The translations under genes were made by a program, and so were the position numbers. Of a stretch of 31,541 nt of DNA, positions 9,390 through 18,403 are shown piece by piece. The first letter of the stretch is position 1. Each line of letters opens with the position of its first letter. Where the stretch lies: positions 1 to 31,541 of IMG/VR virus record IMGVR_UViG_3300017967_000114; one strand, written 5' to 3'. This DNA comes from a virus. The notes beneath the pieces are model-generated. The model had not been told where the DNA came from. It was given only the letters and a program-made list of their open reading frames with translations, and made no database searches.

Positions 9390-10200
9390 AGGGCACCTCC
9401 ATTTCCTGATCAAAGCCACAATTCGAACATTCAAAATGCTTCTGGACTTTAACATCAGGATTGACCAATTTATAAGCATTTCTTAAAAATCTTGCGTCAC
9501 GCAAAGGCATGTTATCAACATAATGATTAATAACGTTTCTTTGAGAGTTGCCTTGCACTGATACAATCATCATTTTGTACTGATCGGTCATTCCTGTCTC
9601 TTGCATCATGCCTTTTTTGCGAGATTCGGCCATTTTTGTGATCTGTTTCTCGTCATTTCCGGTCAAAACTCTGATTTCAACCTCAAATTTGCTAAAAGGC
9701 ATGGTCAAAAGGAAATTATTGTTCTCGGTCTTTCTAATTCCAAGTCCCTCATCAACTTTTGACTCATTTATGTGCGGATTTGCAAGGTCAAATGACTCAT
9801 GAGACTTTGTACCGCAGTTAGGGCATACAACTTGAGTCTCATAATCGCTTCCATAGCCTGTTGAGCGCGCAGCGATTAAGATTGCATTCTTATCTCCAAT
9901 CAAAAGATCATTGACTTTGATGTTTTTGTCAACAATAATGTTCTGAAGGAAGCGATCAATTGCAACACCTTTCTTGAGGAGCGTCTTTGATGTAAGGATG
10001 TCCTCTTCTTTGGCTGTCATATACCTAATCTCGATTTCTTCTTTTCCATGGAGCGGATGATCGGCAGGATAAAGCAAACCTTTTGATGGAATATCCACCA
10101 ATTCCGTGGGAGCGACAAACTCAAGCGGGTTCAATGCCGCTGTTGGCTCCGAATCGATTGTTTGAGGTCCGATTCTATCCTCATTATTTCTTGTAGTCAA
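9358..10200 (-). CDS. gp26-like baseplate/tail-assembly protein with zinc ribbon, 280 aa
   Basis: The protein carries the DIPSKGLLYP motif (about 36-45) and the RYMTAKEEDIL segment that mark the gp26-like 'T4 baseplate' family found in many myoviruses. Two CxxC pairs are visible, C126/C129 (CPNCG) and C258/C261 (CSNCG), which probably bind one zinc ion together. The start is a TTG, supported by a GAGGTG ribosome site 4-5 bases upstream and the absence of a suitable ATG. The last residues (MEVPFGADFLWPDR) run straight into a second ORF in the +1 frame, so a longer recoded form is possible. T4 gp26 is assigned to baseplate hub assembly. The position between tube and tape-measure genes also matches that of tail assembly chaperones in other phages. 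Confidence 0.8.
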   Translation of the reverse strand: MTTRNNEDRIGPQTIDSEPTAALNPLEFVAPTELVDIPSKGLLYPADHPLHGKEEIEIRYMTAKEEDILTSKTLLKKGVAIDRFLQNIIVDKNIKVNDLLIGDKNAILIAARSTGYGSDYETQVVCPNCGTKSHESFDLANPHINESKVDEGLGIRKTENNNFLLTMPFSKFEVEIRVLTGNDEKQITKMAESRKKGMMQETGMTDQYKMMIVSVQGNSQRNVINHYVDNMPLRDARFLRNAYKLVNPDVKVQKHFECSNCGFDQEMEVPFGADFLWPDR

Positions 10201-10211
10201 ATTTCACCTCG

Positions 10212-10835
10212 TTATGCTACAGTTGGGTCTGTGATATCACCGGTATTATTCTCTTGATTTACTTGCTCTCCGGCTTGGACATTATCAACAGCGACGGGGA
10301 CAAAAACAGGATTAACAGAAAGTCCATCAATTTGAGCCCAGTCATAGGTTATTGTAAGTTCGATTGAAACCAGATCATCTGTTGAATAATCAAGGCTTCC
10401 AAAGTTTACAGATTTTAAAATTGCTCCTCGAAGCTTCCATTCTTCAAGAACGTTGCCTTTTTCATCTAATTGATTTATTGAAATAGCATCGAAATAAGCC
10501 TCAGTTTTTGACTTCGAGATGCCATCTATATATTGCTCTATATTTGCATAGTTAGGGTAAATATAACCGAAATTAAAGGCTTTATTCAGCAGCAATTGCG
10601 TCTTATTTGATGTGTCGACAATAGAGATTGTAACATCGTTCCAAGTGAGAATGCCCGGATACTTAAATTTATGATTTATAAGTTGATATTCGTTTGTTGA
10701 AATCTCGTATGATGGCTTTGTAACCGACTTGGCCCAATACCAAATGGCTTCTCCATCTTCAACACCATCGTTGGCATCTAGAATGGAGAAGCGATATTGT
10801 CTTTTAGGGGCTGCGTTGTTGGTCCAAAAAGCCAT
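10212..10835 (-). CDS. Tail tube protein, second copy, 207 aa
   Basis: This is a gp19-type tube subunit; stacked hexamers form the inner tube inside the sheath. It starts MAFWT, followed by KRQYRFSILD, and has the family's later YPGILTWNDVTISIVD and 'D-Y-S-x-(D/E)-D-L-x-x-(I/V)-x-L-T-I-x-Y-D-W-A' stretches. It is clearly paralogous to the gene immediately before it, which shares the same N-terminus, YPG..W..V, and LTI.YDWA segments. It is 13 residues shorter and differs most in the middle and tail. ATG start with an AGAGGT site, 10 bases after the first copy's stop. Having two tube genes suggests either two tube sections or one copy specialised for an end of the tube. Confidence 0.88.
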   Translation of the reverse strand: MAFWTNNAAPKRQYRFSILDANDGVEDGEAIWYWAKSVTKPSYEISTNEYQLINHKFKYPGILTWNDVTISIVDTSNKTQLLLNKAFNFGYIYPNYANIEQYIDGISKSKTEAYFDAISINQLDEKGNVLEEWKLRGAILKSVNFGSLDYSTDDLVSIELTITYDWAQIDGLSVNPVFVPVAVDNVQAGEQVNQENNTGDITDPTVA

Positions 10836-10845
10836 TTAACCTCTA

Positions 10846-11508
10846 TTAGGATCCAAAACTCGGATCGTTGTCTATATTTCTACCTTCATTATTTGGAGTG
10901 TAATCAGGACCCTCAGAAGGATTATCACCGACATTAAAGAAAGTTTCTTCTTGTTGGAAATCGGGATGAGTTTCAGGGAATGTACATGTGGCCCAGTCAT
11001 ATCTGATGGTCAAATCAACTGTTCTAAGATCTTCATTTGAATAATCAAGATCTCCAAACTTTGCTGATTTAATAAATGGCTGATTAAGGGTCCACTTTTC
11101 TACAACCGCACCATCTGCTTTTAACACTTCAATAACAATTAATTGCAATCCAGCATCAATTGAAGCATTCTTGGAAATAGTGTGAAACTGATCTGGGTCT
11201 GTGTTTTCTGGAACCATATAACCAGAATTAATTAAAATCTGGTTCATAACACCAACAGCATCAGGAGAAATGGGATCAACTAAGGTCATTGTAACTTCCG
11301 ACCACGATACTTTACCGGGGAAATAATACTTACCTCCAAGATAATGATGTTCGGTTTCACCTAGATCAAAAGACGGAGTAGTTACAGTCTTCGCCCACCA
11401 TAAAATGCCTTCAATTACTGAGTTACCGCTTGCATTATTCGATACGAATTGAATTCTGAATCTAAAGTTTCTTTTAGGTTCTACACCTGCTGAAGTCCAA
11501 AAAGCCAT
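10846..11508 (-). CDS. Tail tube protein, first copy, 220 aa
   Basis: A gp19-like tube subunit. The MAFWTSAGVEPKRNFRFRI N-terminus, the YFPGKVSWSEVTMTLVDP segment and the DYSNEDLRTVDLTIRYDWA segment are typical of the family and repeat in the downstream paralogue. The C-terminal ~35 residues are an Asn/Pro/Gly/Asp-rich tail absent in that form from the second copy. ATG with a GGGAG site. A candidate promoter motif (CTAATTA) lies 21 bases upstream, in the gap after the sheath gene, so the tube genes may be transcribed more strongly than the sheath, as tube and sheath subunits are needed in hundreds of copies. Confidence 0.9.
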   Translation of the reverse strand: MAFWTSAGVEPKRNFRFRIQFVSNNASGNSVIEGILWWAKTVTTPSFDLGETEHHYLGGKYYFPGKVSWSEVTMTLVDPISPDAVGVMNQILINSGYMVPENTDPDQFHTISKNASIDAGLQLIVIEVLKADGAVVEKWTLNQPFIKSAKFGDLDYSNEDLRTVDLTIRYDWATCTFPETHPDFQQEETFFNVGDNPSEGPDYTPNNEGRNIDNDPSFGS

Positions 11509-11529
11509 TATATTAATCTCCCTTTATTG

Positions 11530-11536
11530 TAATTAG
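11530..11536 (-). promoter_or_regulatory. Candidate late-promoter motif CTAATTA before the tube genes
   Basis: ACTAATTAC on the minus strand, 21 bases before the ATG at 11508, in the 37-base gap between sheath and tube genes. Confidence 0.45.
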
Positions 11537-11545
11537 TATAGATCA

Positions 11546-14470
11546 TTAGAATTGAACTCCGGATCTTGTGATTACAAAGTCAACTGCAATAAACTCAATT
11601 GCTTTGGCTGGCTTCACATAGATCTTGGCGTAGAGGATGTTTCTGTCCTGAAGATCTGGAGTGGTTGTGGTTGAATCAAGAACAACTTTGAATTCTGTAA
11701 TTCCGCCTCGTGCTTTAATTCTGTTAAGCACGCGTTCTGCTCTACTCTTGAACTTGTTCCAAGTAACTTGGATGTTCTGGTCGAACAGAATAGTATTAGC
11801 AATTCTGCCGATTCTCTTCTTGAGATAAATCATCATGCGACGAACGTTGATTCTGTCAAGAGCCGATGGAGTCTGCTGGAGTGTCTTCTGACCGAAGATT
11901 ACAAACTCTCCTTGGAGTCTAGCAATTGGGTTAACATCAAGTTCATAGAGGTCATCACGATTTGCTTTATTCATGGTCTCAACAACTGAAAGCGTGCTAG
12001 GTCCGTTGGTTCCACCAAGGTTTGTAAGTCCGCCACGATTGAATCCGGCAGGAGCAAACCAAGGAGCGGTAAGCGCTTGAGATCTCGCAAGAGCACCACA
12101 GGCAGCAACCGAAGGAGGAACAGGAGTCACAACTGTATCACCTTTCTGCTGGACTCTAACCCATGGGTGATATGCGGCAGCGTATGAGGAATCAAAGTTT
12201 CTGTTTCGAACATCAGAAATAACAGTTGCAAGTGAGCCTTTGCCTTCTAGAGAAGGTGTTGTTTCTGCTGCGGTTGTGTACGCATTCTCAAGGTCAATGA
12301 TTGCAAGAGAATCTTGACGCTCATCAACAACTTCAATCATTCTATTGGTGATATCAGAGTTGTTAATACCGGGCAGAAGAAGAAGATCCATCTCAACAGT
12401 TTCTGGGTCCTCAGCAATATCGAGAGCCTTGTTCAAACTGTAGTATGTGTAACTTGTTGATTCGCTTGATCCAATGACACCACTTCGGTTATTAAAAGGC
12501 TCAAGTTCGGTAATTTTAAGCCCATCAAAGCCACCAAAGAGTGGGACAATGAATTGTTTAATTTTTGCATCAATAAGTGCTTGATCACCATTGGTCGCAG
12601 TATAAGATGTACCAGCCAGACGAGAACCAGAAACATGATATGCTCTAACATTTGTTGAGTCATAAACAACATCATCAAGTGAGAAGATAAACGAAGTTTC
12701 TGTAGCATCGGCAGCAGTGCCTGTATTTGCATGAGCATCAAATCCACGAGGCATTGCTCGGAAAAGATCTCTGTATGATTGATCTAGCAAGTTAGATGAA
12801 GAAAGTTGCTGATTAACACCGAACAAGTCGGTTACTTTGTAGTTGGCATTCTGAACGCCTTTTGAATCAACGGTGGTTAGTCTCAACGATGGAAACTTAA
12901 ATGTGACGATTCTTTCGTCTGCACCATCTTTTGACCCCACAAGAGCAAATCCACTTTGATCAGCATCAGCGATTTCTTCTGGAACACCGGGAAGGTTACC
13001 AGAACCAACAACCATTGCATGAACAAGGTTTGAACCGTAATTATCTGGGCTTACTGGTCGTGAATTACTACCAGATAGGCAAAAGTTCAAGAACTTTTGA
13101 GGACCGTAGAAACCAAATGGGATTGCATATTCGTCTTGAGGCTGCTGATCATTCTTAAGAGCGTCAGCCATTTCAATTCGGATGTAGTCAGATTGATTGT
13201 TGTATTTTCCAACCATATTGAATTTCTTATCACCGTCATCCCAGACCATATTCATATCACCAATTCTTTTAAGAATGTAGTTGTCTGAAACAGGATTCAT
13301 AGAAAGGTTTGAGAATTGTTCAACAAGCCTTTTGGTTCCCCACTCATAAACACTGAGAGTGAAGGTTGAGTTCTTATTGACCTCGGTCCCAAGTTTGAGG
13401 CCTTCGATAGCACAATAATACTGATCTTGAAAGGACTTGCCTTCATGAAGAGCAATAATACGGAAAAGTTTTTCAGCATTTTCTGGAGTATAATTTGTAT
13501 TGTCCTCAGAAGGATCTCTGTTAATAATCCAGCCAGATTTAGCAGCAGTTGCAGCAAATTCATGATCTGAATATTCTGTCAATGATGGGCGACCAGCACC
13601 GGGAACAACGCCGGTTGAACCAGATGCCAGACCAAGCATAATCCCCAATTGCTCTCCTGCTGTACCGGTAGAAGAGCCGTCTCGATTAAGCATTTCTTCA
13701 AATGTTTCACCAAGCCAGTAAGTTTTAATATCAGTACTATCGTTAATATTGGAATTGACTTTATGAGGTGTGGTATTAAAAACAGTTCTAATATAATTCT
13801 TGCTTCCGGGTGTAAAGTCAAATACAACGTTGTCAACAACAGCACCGTTATTATCTTTAACCAACGCTCTAAAAGTAGAACCATTACCACTTGCAAGAGA
13901 ATTAATCATCACAGCGGAACCAGTACCTTGCGTAGTTCCAGCATTATCAGCAATTGTACCCGAAAGTTCAATTGAACCTTCGTTAACATAGAAAATTGCC
14001 GCAAGCGAACCACTAGAATTGGCTTGAGGGCTTGAACTGGAGGGAGCAACGAAAAGACCAAAAGCACCACCTGATGCAGAGTATGCTGTATCAAGGCTGT
14101 TGGCAGTATCCCACCCTGCTCTACCGGCAGTGGTTGCATTATCTGACTGTTCACCCAAAAGACGAACGAAAGTAATTGGTGTATCGTTTGCTGCAAGCCA
14201 TGCTTCAGCAGCAATACCAGCGTAAGTTGGAGCAACAGTGTTGCCTTGTCTCCAAATATCCATTGGGCCGGGCTGTGGGCCATATACAGGATTACCAAAT
14301 ACTGTGACAAAATCATCAAACGATTGGATTCTAATTGGCTTCATTGAAGGTCCACGAAGGGCACGACCAATTAAAAGCGGACCGTCTTCCTGCAATTGTG
14401 CTGGAACAGTGCTTTGATCAACCTCGGTCAATTGGATGCCGGGAGAAATAAAATCAAACTTTCTAGGCAT
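11546..14470 (-). CDS. Contractile tail sheath protein, 974 aa
   Basis: This is the gp18-like sheath subunit that contracts to drive the tube through the host envelope. The N-terminus FISPGIQLTEVDQS..P and the ALRGPSMKPIRIQSFDDFVTVFG stretch are the family's tube-proximal domain. The C-terminal ~130 residues (ARLQGEFVIFGQKTL, INVRRMMIYLKKRI, ending AVDFVITRSGVQF) form the conserved core and linker arm. It is much longer than T4 gp18 (about 660 aa). The extra length lies in the middle (about residues 130-650), where surface-exposed protruding domains are inserted in this family. ATG with a GGAG site. A 60-base leader with a candidate promoter (CTATTTA at 14502-14508) precedes it. Its presence makes the phage a myovirus. 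Confidence 0.95.
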   Translation of the reverse strand: MPRKFDFISPGIQLTEVDQSTVPAQLQEDGPLLIGRALRGPSMKPIRIQSFDDFVTVFGNPVYGPQPGPMDIWRQGNTVAPTYAGIAAEAWLAANDTPITFVRLLGEQSDNATTAGRAGWDTANSLDTAYSASGGAFGLFVAPSSSSPQANSSGSLAAIFYVNEGSIELSGTIADNAGTTQGTGSAVMINSLASGNGSTFRALVKDNNGAVVDNVVFDFTPGSKNYIRTVFNTTPHKVNSNINDSTDIKTYWLGETFEEMLNRDGSSTGTAGEQLGIMLGLASGSTGVVPGAGRPSLTEYSDHEFAATAAKSGWIINRDPSEDNTNYTPENAEKLFRIIALHEGKSFQDQYYCAIEGLKLGTEVNKNSTFTLSVYEWGTKRLVEQFSNLSMNPVSDNYILKRIGDMNMVWDDGDKKFNMVGKYNNQSDYIRIEMADALKNDQQPQDEYAIPFGFYGPQKFLNFCLSGSNSRPVSPDNYGSNLVHAMVVGSGNLPGVPEEIADADQSGFALVGSKDGADERIVTFKFPSLRLTTVDSKGVQNANYKVTDLFGVNQQLSSSNLLDQSYRDLFRAMPRGFDAHANTGTAADATETSFIFSLDDVVYDSTNVRAYHVSGSRLAGTSYTATNGDQALIDAKIKQFIVPLFGGFDGLKITELEPFNNRSGVIGSSESTSYTYYSLNKALDIAEDPETVEMDLLLLPGINNSDITNRMIEVVDERQDSLAIIDLENAYTTAAETTPSLEGKGSLATVISDVRNRNFDSSYAAAYHPWVRVQQKGDTVVTPVPPSVAACGALARSQALTAPWFAPAGFNRGGLTNLGGTNGPSTLSVVETMNKANRDDLYELDVNPIARLQGEFVIFGQKTLQQTPSALDRINVRRMMIYLKKRIGRIANTILFDQNIQVTWNKFKSRAERVLNRIKARGGITEFKVVLDSTTTTPDLQDRNILYAKIYVKPAKAIEFIAVDFVITRSGVQF

Positions 14471-14501
14471 TAATATACTCCTTATAAATTTATAATCATA
14501 T

Positions 14502-14508
14502 TAAATAG
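14502..14508 (-). promoter_or_regulatory. Candidate late-promoter motif CTATTTA before the sheath gene
   Basis: CTATTTAATATGAT on the minus strand, 31 bases before the sheath ATG. A TATGAT box like a bacterial -10 element follows it directly. The 60-base gap has no other purpose that I can see. Confidence 0.5.
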
Positions 14509-14530
14509 TATCGATTAGGATCAATAGTAA

Positions 14531-15370
14531 TTATTCTCGGTATTTCTGTTTATTTACAGTGCGCCATGGTAATTGGTCTCCAACCATGACCCTTTCTCTA
14601 CTCATTTTAACTTCAACATAGTTCTCTCTAACGACAACTTTTGGCTTTTCTCTGTTAACACCTTCGCCCATTAAATATCCTAAAACTTTAATTGTAACTT
14701 TGGTCTCGAAGTATCTTTCATCTTCGCCAAGATTAACAATGTTTGATTCTGGGTTGAAGTCTTGCTGAATAAATGCCTCGTATCTGTGGCCATCATTATC
14801 AAATAAGAAATGATTTACACCGCCTGTCCGAGTAACAAAAGGCGTGATAATTTCATTTAATTGCTGAAGGTATTCAGTTCTTACGGTAATTTCATAATTA
14901 CATGTGACATAAGTTGGGAGAGGCATTTCAATTGTCTCATAGACAATCTTCTTATTATTGGATCTGCCTGTATGGTCTCCGGTTTGAAGTTCTCGAGCCT
15001 TATCAGCGTTTGCAAAGTTTCTTGTTTTAGTTTGAACAATACGGCGAGTTACAGCGGTTGCACCGCCTTTGTAGTCAGAATTGTCAGGCAAGTGTGCGTA
15101 ATGAGTGCCTCGAAAAGAAGGATCTTTCACCATTGAAGTTCTGTGAATTGATATAATTGGCAATTTTAATTTACCAGAGGAGTCACGCAGATCTTTATTA
15201 TTTTTAATTTGGAATGATCGTTCCGCTGATAACCAAAGACAAGGAACTTTTTTAAAGCCGGCGTTTGTCGTTGTATGAAGGTCTAGCGACTCATTCAGCC
15301 AGTTATACAAACCAACGTCAATTGTCTCAATTGTCGAGGGCAAAAATGGAATCTCTTCTACTTCACTCAC
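14531..15370 (-). CDS. Tail sheath stabiliser / tail terminator, gp15-like, 279 aa
   Basis: The gp15 family closes the head-proximal end of sheath and tube and connects to the neck. The family-like order here is: PIISIHR, then KGGATAVTRRIV (compare KGATSVVSQ in T4 gp15), then YVTCNYEITVRTEYLQQLNEI with ITPFV (a strand-helix pair like that of gp15), and finally a long strand, YFETKVTIKVLGYLMGEG. Length is close to T4 gp15 (272 aa). I place the start at a GTG (15370) that overlaps the upstream stop by 8 bases and has GGAG 9 bases before it. A TTG further upstream in the same frame lacks support. Immediately upstream of the sheath gene, as in T4. Confidence 0.75.
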   Translation of the reverse strand: MSEVEEIPFLPSTIETIDVGLYNWLNESLDLHTTTNAGFKKVPCLWLSAERSFQIKNNKDLRDSSGKLKLPIISIHRTSMVKDPSFRGTHYAHLPDNSDYKGGATAVTRRIVQTKTRNFANADKARELQTGDHTGRSNNKKIVYETIEMPLPTYVTCNYEITVRTEYLQQLNEIITPFVTRTGGVNHFLFDNDGHRYEAFIQQDFNPESNIVNLGEDERYFETKVTIKVLGYLMGEGVNREKPKVVVRENYVEVKMSRERVMVGDQLPWRTVNKQKYRE

Positions 15371-15857
15371 CGTTAAATACTCCGTCTCTTGCCCTAGTGC
15401 AGGTTGCAGTAACTTCAAAGCGATGCTCGATTTGTCCGAACAATTGTTTTGGTTCGCTTAATTTTACTATCTCATAATAAATATCGCCGTATTTGACGAA
15501 ATCTCCTTCACGGACAAAAAGATTTTGGTCTTCTGTTAATCTTCTCTTATGAAAGTTGACAACAATCCCTGTTTGTTTATCAAGCCCATAGCCTTCAAGA
15601 TACGTTGTTTCAACGCCTTCATAGTTTACAAGTGCGTGAACTCTGATCGGGTGCAAGAAAGTTTTTTCAATGGCCTCGCCATATACCGGATGGAAGTTGG
15701 TTCTTTCGATATCAATTGGAAAATAGAGGATCTGTTGGCCGATGACTCTTTCGATGATCTCATCATTGACCTGCTTAACAAGGTTTCGCTCCTTCTCTCC
15801 GAGAAAGAGAGGAGGCGGGGGAGATGCGGGTTTCGACCATTTATTGTCTTCTGACAT
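15363..15857 (-). CDS. Putative head-closure / neck protein, 164 aa
   Basis: This small beta-rich protein is placed between head-side connector genes and the sheath terminator. The segment FPIDIERTNFHPVYGEAIEKTF and the stretch FVREGDFVKYGDIYYEIVKLSEPK resemble gp14/SPP1-gp16-type neck or head-closure proteins, in which a 'd-v-Y-G-e' loop and a G-D-x-V-x-Y-G-x-x-x-Y-E-I strand pair recur. The Pro-rich N-terminus (KPASPPPPLFLGEKE) is probably flexible. ATG with a GAGGATAG site and only 3 bases after the previous stop, so co-translated. The assignment is from motif shape and position. A tail-completion function is an alternative. Confidence 0.6.
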   Translation of the reverse strand: MSEDNKWSKPASPPPPLFLGEKERNLVKQVNDEIIERVIGQQILYFPIDIERTNFHPVYGEAIEKTFLHPIRVHALVNYEGVETTYLEGYGLDKQTGIVVNFHKRRLTEDQNLFVREGDFVKYGDIYYEIVKLSEPKQLFGQIEHRFEVTATCTRARDGVFNGE

Positions 15858-15860
15858 TTA

Positions 15861-18401
15861 CTATCCTCGAATCACGCGAACCTTCATTCGCTTTTTGCTT
15901 TCATTTGTAGGCTCGGCTGGAACAAGTTCTCGCATCTTTGCTTTTAGAGGCTCGGAATAGGCCAAGATCAGTTCGGCCATCTCGCCTTCGTCGTATTGTT
16001 CCAAGAGAGCAGCGAGGGCAACTTTTTCTGCCTTTGTACTTACATCACTTTGGTCAAGATCCATACGAAGGTTAAAATAGTCATCAACCTGACCATTGGG
16101 ATCTTCTTCAAAGATCTCTTCAACAGAACTGTAATTACTGGGGCCTTCAATCGTGAATGGAATAACTGTGCCTTGCCAACTGTCGCCATCACCAGCAGCG
16201 ATTTGACATTCTTTGTTAATCTCTGTAACTAAAAACTTTTGTAGGGTCTCGTCCTCTCCCAGCATTATAAGAAGAGCAGCGGCTTGCTTTGGAGTATATT
16301 CGCCTCTCTCTTGAAGAACGGAGAGATCAATTGAAAGAGTGCTTGTAAATGTAACATCGGTTTGTATTTCAAAAGGCCCGATGTAATCATAAGCTTGGGT
16401 TTGTTCATCCCACTCTTTGTATTGTTGAACAGAGTATTCAATAGCAACCTGTTGTAAATAAAAGTCCGAATCATCAACGAAGCCTGTAACTCCAAGAATT
16501 GTTGTGGCGATTGTATCAAAGCCGTCCTCAACATAAGGATCCGTGGCGAGAGCAATAGACATTCCGCCATCTCTGCTGCTTTCTGTGAGTTGAGCGAGTT
16601 GGTTTGCCAAATCATCAACACTGAACCGCTCTCCTGTCGCCATGCGAGACATGAACTGAAGATCAGGGTACCTGATTCTTACAAACGGAGATGAGAAATT
16701 TGAATCATCTACATTACCGGCGGCATAGACTGCAATCTCTTCTGGCTCAACTTGATCAAAGTTCGCCCAAGGCAAAGAGAAATAATCTATGTAATCCTCA
16801 AAGATTTCATTGATCTTGCTGAAGTTGTTTGCGACATCGACATCTTCTGGGAGAGTGGCATAAACTACAAGACCAACCTCGTCAATTGACGGAACACCAT
16901 TTATGTCGCCAACCTCGATATCAAAATACCATGCTTGTCTTCTACCAGCATCTCGTGCGATTCTTTCCACATCACGCTGCACATCTTCTATGCTCGCTCC
17001 AAATTCTTCATCTGCTTTTGATTCAAGTTCATTCTGAAGAGACCTATCGTATTTCAAATATCCGGATGCTATAATCTTAAGCGGGTCAATATCAAGGGCG
17101 GAGGCGAACATCATAGGAAGATTATCACGGACAGCCATTCCGTTGTCCTCGTAGCTTCCACCAAATCTTTCAAAATTATCAATGCTAAGCAAGGTTGAAC
17201 CGTCTTGGAAGCCTTCAACTTCAGTTTGAAAAATCTTTTCAAGGTCGGCTTTTTGAATGTTTGCGATGTAACTTCTCACATACTCTTTGAAACCGCCGGT
17301 ATCAAGACCATAAACTTTTTGATCGGGAACGGCAAGTGGAATCACATTGTTGGTGTCTGGATCTGTGTATGCTGTTCGTCTAATTCGAATTCGTGATCTT
17401 GGTTCAAGGACGCCCTCTCCGCGTTCGGAATCATAAAACAATTCATCGTCTTCATACTCGTCGAGTGTTTGTTGAGTTGGTTCCATCTCATTCTTTTCAA
17501 ATTCTTCTGCTGTTACAACATAAGAGATCATTCCGTTCGCATAAGCCTCTGCAAGAGCACAAATGTTGAATTGGTCAAATTTATCTTCTCCTTTCATTGA
17601 TGGAGGAGAGTGGCAAGATGTGATCTTTGTAAAGTCAGACATTCTGAAAACGTCAATAGGATGTCGTGAAAAGATTACATAAGCCGGCGCAAACAGTTTA
17701 TCAATTGATTGTTGCATTTTGAAAAGAGCAGCTTGGTCGGCAAACAAGGGCATGTGTTCTGCAAGTCCTGCTCTCAGTCTTTTTCCTAATGCTGCTCCTT
17801 CCTCGCCATAATGATAAAAAGAAAGATGGCTTCGCTTTGGGTTGAGATACTTGTTCATATAGTTTCTCATCCGCTTGCCTATGTCAACCTGCTTATACAA
17901 GTTTATTTGTATTTGGTCTTTAAGTTTTTCTTGTTCTTCGCCTTCGGCTGCGAGAAAGGATTTGTTTAACTCTTTTGCTTCCTCTCTTAGTTTTTCATAA
18001 TCAGCAAATGAATTGGGCATTGATTGAGTCATGGCCTTGTTCATATCTTGCATCAATTTTTGTAAGCCGATGGTTTTAGTGACAGACTTGACGTTTTTGT
18101 CAAATTTGGTACGATCATTTCTGTCTGCTGCGACCAAATCGTATGTCTTCGTAAAATTAAATTCTTTTGGCGGCTTTGGAGTGTTAAAAGTCCAGCCATT
18201 ATCAGTAAGAAACTTAATAACTTTGCTCAAAGGATGTTCGTCGGTTACAACCTCAAAGTTTCCAAGAACTCGGTATCTGTCTCCGAAGATGTTTGAGAAA
18301 GGCAGTTCGCTTGGAGGGATCTCTAATGCTTCCGAAACAAAGTCATATTCTTCTTCGGTTATTTCGCTTAAAACTTGCTTTTTATTGATTTTGATTTTCA
18401 T
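15861..18401 (-). CDS. Large orphan protein between neck genes, 846 aa
   Basis: I do not recognise a structural family. The protein is strongly acidic overall, with a very basic C-terminus (KKRMKVRVIRG). Residues 110-240 are helical and charged. Residues 245-300 carry a striking cluster, SRHPIDVFRMSDF, then TSCHSPP, then C281 in NICALAEAYANGMISYVV, which looks like a compact Cys/His-containing fold. The rest alternates acidic loops with strands. The start overlaps the ribosome site region after the adaptor stop (2-base gap), so the gene is firmly inside the neck operon. Possible roles are a large neck or whisker component or a protein packaged in the head and ejected. Neither is proved. No signal peptide or membrane span. 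Confidence 0.85.
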   Translation of the reverse strand: MKIKINKKQVLSEITEEEYDFVSEALEIPPSELPFSNIFGDRYRVLGNFEVVTDEHPLSKVIKFLTDNGWTFNTPKPPKEFNFTKTYDLVAADRNDRTKFDKNVKSVTKTIGLQKLMQDMNKAMTQSMPNSFADYEKLREEAKELNKSFLAAEGEEQEKLKDQIQINLYKQVDIGKRMRNYMNKYLNPKRSHLSFYHYGEEGAALGKRLRAGLAEHMPLFADQAALFKMQQSIDKLFAPAYVIFSRHPIDVFRMSDFTKITSCHSPPSMKGEDKFDQFNICALAEAYANGMISYVVTAEEFEKNEMEPTQQTLDEYEDDELFYDSERGEGVLEPRSRIRIRRTAYTDPDTNNVIPLAVPDQKVYGLDTGGFKEYVRSYIANIQKADLEKIFQTEVEGFQDGSTLLSIDNFERFGGSYEDNGMAVRDNLPMMFASALDIDPLKIIASGYLKYDRSLQNELESKADEEFGASIEDVQRDVERIARDAGRRQAWYFDIEVGDINGVPSIDEVGLVVYATLPEDVDVANNFSKINEIFEDYIDYFSLPWANFDQVEPEEIAVYAAGNVDDSNFSSPFVRIRYPDLQFMSRMATGERFSVDDLANQLAQLTESSRDGGMSIALATDPYVEDGFDTIATTILGVTGFVDDSDFYLQQVAIEYSVQQYKEWDEQTQAYDYIGPFEIQTDVTFTSTLSIDLSVLQERGEYTPKQAAALLIMLGEDETLQKFLVTEINKECQIAAGDGDSWQGTVIPFTIEGPSNYSSVEEIFEEDPNGQVDDYFNLRMDLDQSDVSTKAEKVALAALLEQYDEGEMAELILAYSEPLKAKMRELVPAEPTNESKKRMKVRVIRG

Positions 18402-18403
18402 GA

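Noticed and set aside
13909-14319. Minus-strand open frame of 136 codons inside the sheath gene
   Set aside because: It is a second frame of the sheath coding sequence, rich in Leu/Val/Met with no fold-like pattern and no initiation site. The sheath frame explains the DNA.
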